NCBI GenBank assembly: GCA_964561105.1
Contig: CAZLOH010000005.1
Location: 106,954-170,953 of the forward strand
Length of the DNA stretch: 64,000 nt
Origin: JADLHS01 sp964561105
Lineage (GTDB): Bacteria > Verrucomicrobiota > Verrucomicrobiia > Limisphaerales > JADLHS01
Reading direction: 5' to 3'
The notes beneath the pieces were generated by a model. It was not told the origin of the DNA. It searched no databases and was given only the letters and a program-made list of their open reading frames with translations. Positions 27,292 through 34,801 of the stretch are shown piece by piece. The translations under genes and the position numbers were made by a program. Position 1 is the stretch's first letter. The number at the start of each line of letters is the position of its first letter.

Positions 27292-28040
27292 GCCAGTAAC
27301 TTGTCCAGACGCACAACTTCGTAGCCGTGTTCACGCAGCCTAGCCAAAAGCAACTTGACCGTCAGCAGCAAACGCTCGGCAGGAATGTTGCCGTCGTGCA
27401 GCAGGATGATGCTCCCGGGCGATAGTCGCCCGATCACGCGCCGAACCACGCGCTCCGGCGTGGTGATGCGGGTGTCGAGACTGCGAATCGTCCAGCCTAT
27501 GGCTTGCAGACCGAGCCGTTTCGTGACGAAGAATGTGAACGGATTGGACAGGCCCATCGGCGGGCGGAAAAATTCTGGCGTCGTTCCCGTCGCCGTGGTG
27601 ATCGCGTCCTGAGTCAATTGCACTTCTTGTCGCAACTGTTGTGGCCCCAAACAATTCGTCAGGTAACGGTGATTGAAAGTGTGGTTGCCGAGGAGATGCC
27701 CTTCGCGGCGGATGCGGGCGGTCAGTTCGCGTTCGGCGGCGACCCGTTTGCCAATGCAAAAGAACGCCGCCGGAACGCCTTCCGCGTGGAGCAGATCGAG
27801 CAAGGCCGGCGTCGAACGGGCATCCGGTCCATCATCAAAGGTGAGGGCAACCTGCCGCGACCCGGTGTCGCCCCGGCAACGGAACCGGCCAAAGAAACTC
27901 AGTTGCGGAAACGCGACGCCGAATCCGACGAGGACGAAGAAGGCCGCCGCGACCACCCAGCCGAGCGCCGGATGACCGGCCCGCCAGGCGATTGCGCAGA
28001 GCACCAGCGCGACGATCGCGCAAATGCGGTAGCGGCTCAT
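27288..28040 (-). CDS. Membrane-anchored NodB-type polysaccharide deacetylase
   Basis: 250 residues with two N-terminal membrane helices (6-20 and 26-46), then a NodB homology domain. TFDDGPD at 67-73 and GNHTFNH at 118-124 give the metal ligands D70, H120 and H124; FFRPPMGLSNP and IILLHDG are motifs 3 and 5. It removes N- or O-acetyl groups from a sugar. A deacetylase is not a standard aryl polyene gene; together with the GT2 enzyme and the acyltransferases of this locus it suggests deacetylation of an N-acetyl-hexosamine before acylation. Overlaps both neighbours by 4 bases. Confidence 0.88.
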   Translation of the reverse strand: MSRYRICAIVALVLCAIAWRAGHPALGWVVAAAFFVLVGFGVAFPQLSFFGRFRCRGDTGSRQVALTFDDGPDARSTPALLDLLHAEGVPAAFFCIGKRVAAERELTARIRREGHLLGNHTFNHRYLTNCLGPQQLRQEVQLTQDAITTATGTTPEFFRPPMGLSNPFTFFVTKRLGLQAIGWTIRSLDTRITTPERVVRRVIGRLSPGSIILLHDGNIPAERLLLTVKLLLARLREHGYEVVRLDKLLA

Positions 28041-30241
28041 GGTTCAATCAGGCAAATCGCCTTGCCGCCGCGCGGCGAAAGCGTGTAGAGCAGGGCGCCA
28101 CGTTGGTGCTGATGAACCCAGGTGACGGCGGCGGCAAAACCAAACGCGGAAGCGGCGCCGAATTCGCCACAATCCTGTTTGTAGGTGTGGAGTTCGAGTT
28201 CGCGGCCGGCTTTGAGGTTCAACGCGGCGGTCACGGCGCGGTAGTCTTCCTCCAACGCCGCCCAGCCGCGCGCGCCGGTGAAGAGAGCCGCGGCTTTGGT
28301 CAAATCCACTGTCGCCGCAATCCATTCTACTTCCCGCTTTGCCTCGAACGGCCGGCGAAAACGTCCCAGGCGCAGGGCGGTTACCCGGGCGAGACGGTCG
28401 CCGGCTGCCGTTGGAGAGGTGGCAGCGTCCGGCACGAGTTTGGCCACCATGGCACCTTCCCCGGGGACGGTTTGTTCAGTCCAGAATCCCCAACGCTTCC
28501 CGATTCCGAGTGGATATTTGTTCAGTTCGTCCACGCCGCCAACCAGCGCGCAATCCGCGTCGCCGCCGGCCAGTTGGCAGATGCCCTGCCACAGCGCGCT
28601 CTCGAAGGAAATATCACCGGCCGTGGGGGCCGAGTTCAAGCCGTGGGCGCCCAGTTCGATCGCCACCTGGGCGGCGGCGGCATTATGAACCGAGCCGGGA
28701 AACCGCGCGGGCATGGGTTCGCGCTCGGCTTTGCTGATCCAGTTTTCCAGCAGGATCGAGCCTTCATCAATGGCCCCCAGCCCGGAGCCGAGGGCGACCG
28801 CCACCCGCTGAGTTGGCGTCGGGGGCGGACAACGGCGCGCGGCAAGCAGCGCCATTTGGATGATGCGGCTCAATCGCCGCCGCTGATTCGGCGTGAGGGA
28901 CGAGGTGTCAAGCTGGCCACAGGAATGAACCGTGAGTTCAGTTGGTGGCATGGGCGGTTCGACGGTGTGCCGCGTCGCCGGGCCCGGGCCGATCATGCCA
29001 AGGCCGGTGACGGCAACCGGGGCGGGTTGGATCGGGCGCGTGTGTGGCGTGGTCCCGGGTTGGGAAAAAATCAGCGCCGCGTTATTGCCGCCGAATCCGA
29101 ACGAGTTGCTCATCACATGCGTCAACGCGGCGGAGCGCAACGCGGTGGTCGGCGTCAGACCGATGGCGGGGTCCATCTCACTGAAGCCGGGATTGGGCGG
29201 GAGTTGTCCCCGGCGCAATGCCTCGAGGCACACCACCGCCTCCAACGCGCCACTGGCGGCGAGGGCGTGGCCGAACACTCGCTTGGTGCTGGAAAACGGC
29301 GGGACGCGGTCGCCAAACAAACGCTTCAGCGCCTTGGCTTCCGCGAGATCGTTGTCGCGCGTGCCGGTGCCGTGGGCGTTCACGTAATCAATTGCGGCGG
29401 CGTCGAGATTCGCGCGGTGCAGGGCGGCTTGCATCGCGGCCAGCGCCCCAGCGCCGTCCGGATGCGGTTGCGTGGCGTGATGCGCGTCGCAACTCGCGCC
29501 CCAGCCCGTGAGTCGGGCGATGATTTTGGCGCCGCGCTTGAGTGCATTCGCTTCGCTTTCCAGCACGAGCACGGCGGCGCCTTCGCCAAAACTCATGCCA
29601 CCCCGCGCGACGTCGAAAGGCCGGCAGCCCAGCGGGTCCACGAGCAGCAGCGAATGAAAACCGCTCCAGGTCGTGCGCGACAACGAATCCGTTCCCCCCG
29701 CCAGCATGACATCGGCGGCGCCGGTCAGAATCATTTCCGCGGCGGCGGCAATCGCCAGCGCACCGGACGAGCAAGCCGTCGCCACCGCCAGGCTGAGACC
29801 GAAAAGGCCAAAGTGGTTCGCAATCAGCTCAATGGCCGAGGCACATTCGTGGTAGCGGGTCGAGCGCGGGCGCATGACCTTGCGCTGGAGGAGCTGGATG
29901 AGAAACTGTTCGCTCTCGAATGAGCCGCCGACCGAGCAACCCAGCAATACGCCGGTGCGGTCGGCAAAGGCGGCGGGATTCAATCCGGCGTCACTGATCG
30001 CATCACGGGCCGCGAGCCAGCCGAGTTTGTCACTGCGCGAACTGTGCAACGGCGCGCCGAGTTCGACCAAATCGTGCTGGATTTCGCCAACGGGGATTTG
30101 TCCGTAGCGAGGCGAAGGAAACAGAGTCAGGGGTTTGAGGCCGCACGTCCCGCTGGCCACGGCTTGCCAGACTTCCGCCACATTGCGACCGGGTGCGGCC
30201 ACGATGCCCACCCCGGTGATGACTGGGGAACGCTCAGCCAC
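28037..30241 (-). CDS. Ketosynthase fused to a Cys-less ketosynthase-like domain
   Basis: 734 residues, GTG start at 30241 sharing one base with the ACP stop codon. Residues 1-395 are a full ketosynthase: VATACSSG (Cys157), NAHGTGTRDND (His290), STKRVFGHALAASG (Lys320, His325) and a C-terminal SNSFGFGGNNA. From about 408 a second KS-like fold starts with VAVTGLGMIGPG; at its nucleophile site it reads APTAGDISFESAL, without Cys, and lacks the HGTGT loop. This looks like a KS-alpha plus a chain-length-factor-like partner in one chain; they are separate genes in described aryl polyene systems. It would extend the polyketide by malonyl units. Confidence 0.88.
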   Translation of the reverse strand: MAERSPVITGVGIVAAPGRNVAEVWQAVASGTCGLKPLTLFPSPRYGQIPVGEIQHDLVELGAPLHSSRSDKLGWLAARDAISDAGLNPAAFADRTGVLLGCSVGGSFESEQFLIQLLQRKVMRPRSTRYHECASAIELIANHFGLFGLSLAVATACSSGALAIAAAAEMILTGAADVMLAGGTDSLSRTTWSGFHSLLLVDPLGCRPFDVARGGMSFGEGAAVLVLESEANALKRGAKIIARLTGWGASCDAHHATQPHPDGAGALAAMQAALHRANLDAAAIDYVNAHGTGTRDNDLAEAKALKRLFGDRVPPFSSTKRVFGHALAASGALEAVVCLEALRRGQLPPNPGFSEMDPAIGLTPTTALRSAALTHVMSNSFGFGGNNAALIFSQPGTTPHTRPIQPAPVAVTGLGMIGPGPATRHTVEPPMPPTELTVHSCGQLDTSSLTPNQRRRLSRIIQMALLAARRCPPPTPTQRVAVALGSGLGAIDEGSILLENWISKAEREPMPARFPGSVHNAAAAQVAIELGAHGLNSAPTAGDISFESALWQGICQLAGGDADCALVGGVDELNKYPLGIGKRWGFWTEQTVPGEGAMVAKLVPDAATSPTAAGDRLARVTALRLGRFRRPFEAKREVEWIAATVDLTKAAALFTGARGWAALEEDYRAVTAALNLKAGRELELHTYKQDCGEFGAASAFGFAAAVTWVHQHQRGALLYTLSPRGGKAICLIEP

Positions 30242-30501
30242 TAGGGGGAAGGCCGTCGGGCTTCGATGAAGTCGGCGAGCGTGCGGACGGAGCGGAACGC
30301 CGGGCGGCCTTCTTCGATGTCCTTGATGACGATGCCGTAATTCTTTTCAAGCATGACCACCAATTCCAGCGCATCAATGGAGTCCAAACCCAGACCGGTG
30401 CCAAACAGGGGCGCATCATCATCAATTTTGTCTGGCGTGACGTCTTGCAAGTTCAGGGCGGCGATGATCCGGGATTTCAGTTCCGTAGTTGAGGTGGCCA
30501 T
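30241..30501 (-). CDS. Acyl carrier protein
   Basis: 86 residues. Phosphopantetheine attachment site GLGLDSIDALEL with Ser41. It resembles FabD/AcpP-type ACPs of aryl polyene clusters more than the ACP at 12711-12965. Its stop codon TAG shares one base with the GTG start of the KS-fusion gene, and 18 bases separate it from the upstream mini-KS gene. It is the likely carrier for polyene elongation by the two ketosynthases, ketoreductase and dehydratases of this operon. Confidence 0.92.
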   Translation of the reverse strand: MATSTTELKSRIIAALNLQDVTPDKIDDDAPLFGTGLGLDSIDALELVVMLEKNYGIVIKDIEEGRPAFRSVRTLADFIEARRPSP

Positions 30502-30519
30502 GGATTACTTCTTCAATTT

Positions 30520-31092
30520 TTACGCGCGGAGCGTAGCACAGAGCTTTTCCATGTCACGGTCAATTTCCCGCCAGGGAAGTCCATTCGCACCGGACGGTTG
30601 GAGTAAAAGCGCGCACGCGCGGGCTGCCTCCGAGGCGGAAATCATCGCGGCCAGCGCGGCGGAAACGGCATGCACATAGACACAGACGCAGGCGTCAGCC
30701 TCGCCGCGCCGAAGCAAATCAGCCGCTTCCGGGACTACGTCCTCGCTCTGGCCGACCAGACACAGATTCGGGCCGGTGAGCCGGTGGCGGATGGCAATCT
30801 CGCCGAGCGCGGCGCTGGGCAGGGTATAGGTGAACAGCGTCGGACTCGGCCCCCCGGGATTATCGCGACCGGACCAGTACTCAACATCCGTGCTCAACGA
30901 ACTCGCCCGGGCAGCGAGACAGATGGCGACGCGGTCACGTCGTACGGAATCAAACTCAGCCGCCAGAGGTTCAACGGCGAGCAACGCCAGTTGAGTGGCC
31001 AGGTCCATGCGCCCGAAACGGGAGCCGAGCCGGGCGCTGGCGACTTCGGCGCTGGTCACTGAGTTGGCGACGGTGATGATGGCGTCACTCAT
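30520..31092 (-). CDS. Short ketosynthase-like protein with Gln at the nucleophile position (chain-length-factor-like)
   Basis: 190 residues, about half a normal ketosynthase. It contains the N-terminal part only: RMDLATQLALLAVEPL, RVAICLAARASSLSTDVEYW, then FTYTLPSAALGEIAIRH. The equivalent of the TACSSG elbow reads LVGQSEDV with Gln115 where Cys is expected; Gln at this place is the hallmark of chain-length factors and KS-Q domains. The His-containing second half is absent. It is placed between the ACP and the 384-residue ketosynthase, so it likely acts as a non-catalytic partner. Short ApeC-like KS proteins are known from aryl polyene clusters; whether this is the same is an inference. Confidence 0.75.
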   Translation of the reverse strand: MSDAIITVANSVTSAEVASARLGSRFGRMDLATQLALLAVEPLAAEFDSVRRDRVAICLAARASSLSTDVEYWSGRDNPGGPSPTLFTYTLPSAALGEIAIRHRLTGPNLCLVGQSEDVVPEAADLLRRGEADACVCVYVHAVSAALAAMISASEAARACALLLQPSGANGLPWREIDRDMEKLCATLRA

Positions 31093-31151
31093 GGTGGCGG
31101 CGCGCTCGCGGGCGTTGGGGTGATCGGGTCATCTCGTTATGGGCGCGGAGT

Positions 31152-32306
31152 TCATTCACGGCTCAGGACCAGGGCGCCATTGACGCCACCGAAGCCGGTG
31201 TTGAGTTTCAGGAGGTGATTCAGCCGGGCAGCCGGTTGGGGTGTCATCAGCAAACTTGAGGGAGCCGCCGTGTCGGGATGGCTGAGTCGCGATGTGCCGG
31301 GCAAAAATTGTTCCGTCAGAGCGAGCCAGCCGGCGATTGTTTCGAGGACACCGGCCGCGCCGAGCGTATGGCCCAACATGCCTTTCAACCCGCTCACCGG
31401 AGGGCAGGCCTCCCCAAAAACGGTGCGCAGCGCGGCGGATTCCATCGCGTCGTTGTAGGGCGTGCCGGTGCCGTGGACGTTGATGTAATCCACGGCGGCG
31501 GCGGAAATTTTTGCCGCTGCCAGCGCTGTGCGGATGGCCTGTGCCAGGCCGGAGCCGTCGCGCGATGGGCCGGTCATGTGGTTGGCGTCGTTGCTGGAAC
31601 CCCAGCCGCGAAGGGTGATCACATTCGCCGCGGCGAGTTCGCTGCGGACGAGTACGATGGCCGCGCCGGCTTCGCCGGGAGTCAAGCCACTGCGATCGCG
31701 ATCGAACGGCCGGCAACCGATCGGATCAATGGCTTTCAACGCGGTGAAGCCGGCCAGGACGAAGGCGGACAAGTGATCCACGCCCACGACGAGCACGGCG
31801 TCCGCCGCGCCGCGTTGGATCAGTTTCGCACCCTGTATCAAGGCGATGAGCCCGGACACGCAGGCGACGGAGACGGTTTGCACCGGGCCCAGCGCGCCAT
31901 ATTCGACGGCGAGATCGGCGGCGAGCAGATCGGGTTGCAGATGGCGGCGCGCGGCGGCCGAGCAGGGGCGTCCATCGGCGAGGCGCTCCAGGGCTTCGAT
32001 GTTTGCTTTGGTGGTGGAGAGCACCAGGCCAGTACGTTGTTGAGGAATTTTCGCGAGCGAGCCGCGGGCGCTGGTTCGAGCTTCGGACAGCGCGGTGGCG
32101 GCGAGTTGATACGCGGGGTCGTCCGGCCGTGCGGATTCATCTAGCGCGACGCCGACGATGCTGGATTGAAAGCGAGAGTGTTGAAACCGTTCGCACCGGC
32201 GCAAGCCGCTGGTGTTGGTTTTGAGGGCGGAGTGAAGCGCGTCCACACCACGGCCCACGGCGGAGTGGGCCCCGCAACCGGCAATCGCAACCACCGGTTC
32301 AGGCAT
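31152..32306 (-). CDS. Beta-ketoacyl-ACP synthase (ApeO/ApeR-type)
   Basis: 384 residues from the ATG at 32306 (MPEPVVAIAGCG); the start overlaps the dehydratase stop by 8 bases and an ATG at 32345 would intrude into that gene. Catalytic residues: Cys149 in SVACVSG, His278 in NVHGTGTPYND, Lys308 and His313 in LKGMLGHTLGAAG. The C-terminus LNTGFGGVNGALVLSRE is the normal end of the fold. It is a second complete ketosynthase besides 28037-30241; one may start the chain on the aryl or acyl primer and the other extend it. Confidence 0.9.
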   Translation of the reverse strand: MPEPVVAIAGCGAHSAVGRGVDALHSALKTNTSGLRRCERFQHSRFQSSIVGVALDESARPDDPAYQLAATALSEARTSARGSLAKIPQQRTGLVLSTTKANIEALERLADGRPCSAAARRHLQPDLLAADLAVEYGALGPVQTVSVACVSGLIALIQGAKLIQRGAADAVLVVGVDHLSAFVLAGFTALKAIDPIGCRPFDRDRSGLTPGEAGAAIVLVRSELAAANVITLRGWGSSNDANHMTGPSRDGSGLAQAIRTALAAAKISAAAVDYINVHGTGTPYNDAMESAALRTVFGEACPPVSGLKGMLGHTLGAAGVLETIAGWLALTEQFLPGTSRLSHPDTAAPSSLLMTPQPAARLNHLLKLNTGFGGVNGALVLSRE

Positions 32307-32709
32307 ACAGCGAGAGTTCTCCCGTGGCAATGGTTTGGTCGGCACACGTAATCGTCCCGGAAACCATCAGCATCGGGCCGAGGCGTTTCAACTCGCGGAT
32401 GGTGATGGTCAAGGTTTGTTCGAGCGGCGGCGGGGCGAGGATTTTGAAATTCGAGACGGCCGCCAACATTCCGTGGTTGGCCGCGCCGGGTTGTCCGCCG
32501 CCGCGTTGGCGATGGCCGAGCGCGGCGGCCACGGTCTGCGCCACGCACTCGACCAGGGCGGTTTCAGTCACGGCGCCGTTCTCAACCGCGAAATGGGCGG
32601 CGTCGAAGCGCACGGTGGCGCTGGCGGTGGTATCCGTGCAATCAATCAACGAATCAATCCAGCACATTGGGGCGCGGTGCGGAATGAGTTCGGTGATGGG
32701 CGGGAACAT
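32299..32709 (-). CDS. ApeP-like hotdog dehydratase
   Basis: 136 residues, single hotdog fold. LIPHRAPMCWIDSLIDC at the N-terminus and ETALVECVAQTVAAALGHR in the central helix are characteristic of ApeP-like dehydratases, which differ from FabZ. With the ApeI-like protein at 25363-25737 it forms the pair of dehydratases expected for aryl polyene synthesis. It sits between the ketosynthase (8-base overlap) and the LpxL-like acyltransferase (3-base gap). Confidence 0.87.
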   Translation of the reverse strand: MFPPITELIPHRAPMCWIDSLIDCTDTTASATVRFDAAHFAVENGAVTETALVECVAQTVAAALGHRQRGGGQPGAANHGMLAAVSNFKILAPPPLEQTLTITIRELKRLGPMLMVSGTITCADQTIATGELSLYA

Positions 32710-32712
32710 GAG

Positions 32713-33762
32713 TCAGTTTGGGTGCGCGACGGAATCCAATCCGCGTACCGCGCCCCGCTCCTCGCCGGACGCAGAGGAGGAAGCGGGGTGATGGGTGGCT
32801 GGAGATGTCTGTGATTTGCGATCGCCTGGAATTGCCGGCGCGGTGGTCGTTTCATCCCAGAACGGAAAAAAGTTGTACCACTGAAGCGGATCGAGCCGGA
32901 CGATGCGTTCCAGATTCGCGGCAAACTTCGTGGCGCATTGATGCAGGTGAGCGGTACGCTCATGGTGCGGCGGGCGGTGCGGCGGCATCGCCAGGAGGCC
33001 GTAAAACTGATAATGACCGCCGCGCTGGCGCAGGCTGAACACTTGCACGAGCGGCGCGTCCGCAATGGCGGCCAGGACAAACGCACCGATGGGGAATGAG
33101 GCCAGCCCGCCCAGAAACGGCACGCGCGCCGAAGGGTTGCCATAAGCGCGGTCGCCCGCCATGGCCACCACTTCGCCCCGGCGCAACGCCGCCACGAGCG
33201 GAATGGCGTCGGTGGCTGTGCCGGTCAGCGGAATCATTTGAAACTTCTGCCGGATTTGGGCGCGGTCGAGCAGGGCGCGGATTTCGGGGACTTCCAGATC
33301 AAAGCCGGTGACGTTGACGGGCACGCCCAGGCGCGAGAGCAACTGACCGGCCACCTCCCAGTTGCCGATGTGCGCCGTCAGCAACAACACGCCTTTGCCG
33401 GCAGCGGCGGCGTTGCGCAGATTATGCTCGCCGTCGAATGCGAAGGAAAAATGCCGGGTGTCCCCGGCGAGAATGGCAATGCGGTCAATCAACGCGCGGC
33501 CGAACGAGTAGAAATGTTTGAAGACCAGCCAGCGGCGCTTCCACCACGGTTGCGGTCCGAAGACGCGGCGGTGGAACTCCATTGTGGCCGGCACGTCCGG
33601 TGAAACGAACGAGAAATAAACCGCCGGTGGAACCAGCAGGATGTAGGTGAAGTGCAGTCCGAACACGCGCAGCACCGTGAGGAAAAACTGGATGCCCCGG
33701 CGGCCGCCGCGAAGCTGGCCCGTGCCCGACCAATGTTTGGTTTTTGGAAGGGAAGCAGGCAT
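32713..33762 (-). CDS. LpxL/HtrB-like lipid acyltransferase
   Basis: 349 residues from the ATG at 33762 (MPASLPKTKHW); the frame is open to 33855 but without features. One membrane segment near 27-52. The acyltransferase motif is TAHIGNWEV with His131 and Glu136 (HX4E), followed by a GDRAYGN stretch like the conserved GDR of lipid A acyltransferases. Such proteins acylate lipid A or glycolipids in the inner membrane, and LpxL-like acyltransferases occur in aryl polyene clusters. The last about 45 residues are a disordered Pro/Ser/Thr-rich tail. Confidence 0.87.
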   Translation of the reverse strand: MPASLPKTKHWSGTGQLRGGRRGIQFFLTVLRVFGLHFTYILLVPPAVYFSFVSPDVPATMEFHRRVFGPQPWWKRRWLVFKHFYSFGRALIDRIAILAGDTRHFSFAFDGEHNLRNAAAAGKGVLLLTAHIGNWEVAGQLLSRLGVPVNVTGFDLEVPEIRALLDRAQIRQKFQMIPLTGTATDAIPLVAALRRGEVVAMAGDRAYGNPSARVPFLGGLASFPIGAFVLAAIADAPLVQVFSLRQRGGHYQFYGLLAMPPHRPPHHERTAHLHQCATKFAANLERIVRLDPLQWYNFFPFWDETTTAPAIPGDRKSQTSPATHHPASSSASGEERGAVRGLDSVAHPN

Positions 33763-33891
33763 GGCTAGGGCAATCGGGAACTCGACGGCACCGGGCAGGT
33801 CTCGTCCACCCTCCCCGGTCGAGTCGTGGTCCGGGTGAGAATTCCTCGAACGCAAGTCCGTGCTCTGAATCTTGGAGCCGGAGTTTGGAGT

Positions 33892-33963
33892 CTGGGAGCG
33901 GCGTCTCGCCGGCTCGTTAGCCGCAACGAAGGAATTCGCCGGCGGGACGCCGGCGCTCCCAGA
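33892..33963. repeat. Dispersed palindrome, family B, copy 1
   Basis: CTGGGAGCGGCGTCTCGCCG at 33892-33911 is complemented by GGACGCCGGCGCTCCCAG at about 33945-33962. It fills part of the 264-base gap between the ketoreductase and LpxL-like genes of the minus-strand operon. The same arms occur inside mnmA at 60684-60754. Confidence 0.85.
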
Positions 33964-34026
33964 CTCGTGGGGGGGAACATTTGTCGCCGATGGTTGAAGC
34001 TGGCGGGTTGAAGGTTCACGCGAGAA

Positions 34027-34755
34027 TCAGGTGTAAGCGCCGCCGTTGATATTCAACACCGCACCGGTGATGTAGGCCGCGGCGTCCGAGCAGAGGAACA
34101 CCACCGCCGCTGCGACTTCCTCCGGTTTGCCAAAGCGACCGGCGGGAATCTGCGCGAGCATTTGGTCGCGCGGCACACCGGCCGTCATGTCGCTCGCGAT
34201 GAAGCCGGGGGTGAGAACATTGACCGTCACGCCGCGTTTGGCGACTTCGCGGGCGAGCGATTTGGAGGCGCCGATGATCCCGGCTTTGGCGGCGGAATAA
34301 TTGGTTTGACCCTCGACGCCGGTCTGCCCGGCGGTGGAGGCGATGCTCACGATCCGCCCGCGCCGTTGCATCGCCATCTGCTTGGCGATCGGTTTCGTGA
34401 CGTGAAAGAAACTGTTCAGGTTCGTGGCCATTACTTGCGTCCACTGCTCCGGGGACATGAACACCAGCAGCGAATCCTGGCGGATGCCCGCGTTGTTGAC
34501 CAGGATGTCCACCCGCTGATGTTTTTGCAGCAGACCGGCAATGGCCTGTTCGGAGGCGGTGGCATCCGCGACATCAAAACCGCAAAGCTCGCCGCTGCCG
34601 CCCGCGCGTTGGATCGAACTCAGCGTCGTCTCGGCCTCCGCCGGGCGGCGGTGATAATTGACGAGCACATGGCATCCGTCCGCCGCCAGGGCCACCGCCG
34701 TCGCCCGGCCAATCCCCCGGCTGGCGCCTGTGACCAGTGCGACTCGTTTGTCCAT
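34027..34755 (-). CDS. FabG-like 3-oxoacyl-ACP reductase (APE-like ketoreductase)
   Basis: 242 residues from the ATG at 34755 (MDKRVALVTGASRGIGRATA; a further ATG at 34782 adds 9 residues). Classical short-chain dehydrogenase: TGASRGIG for NADPH, NNAG at 87-90, catalytic Ser140, Tyr153 and Lys157 (NYSAAKAG), and ending LNINGGAYT as in FabG. It would reduce the 3-oxo group after each condensation (the ApeQ role). It is the first gene of the minus-strand biosynthetic operon; the WG-repeat gene upstream on the same strand ends 46 bases before it and may share a transcript. Confidence 0.9.
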   Translation of the reverse strand: MDKRVALVTGASRGIGRATAVALAADGCHVLVNYHRRPAEAETTLSSIQRAGGSGELCGFDVADATASEQAIAGLLQKHQRVDILVNNAGIRQDSLLVFMSPEQWTQVMATNLNSFFHVTKPIAKQMAMQRRGRIVSIASTAGQTGVEGQTNYSAAKAGIIGASKSLAREVAKRGVTVNVLTPGFIASDMTAGVPRDQMLAQIPAGRFGKPEEVAAAVVFLCSDAAAYITGAVLNINGGAYT

Positions 34756-34801
34756 GGACGACTGACGGCTGCGAAATCCCAACGGCTGTGTGTCCCGACG
34801 C

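Noticed and set aside
27992..29923. A 643-codon plus-strand frame opposite the KS fusion gene
   Set aside because: The opposite strand has complete ketosynthase motifs; this frame is its shadow.
11310..34755. Interpretation as plain fatty-acid synthesis genes
   Set aside because: Two KS plus KS-like partners, ApeI/ApeP-type dehydratases, LolA-like carrier, MMPL exporter and GT2-DUF2062 together do not occur in housekeeping fatty-acid operons.
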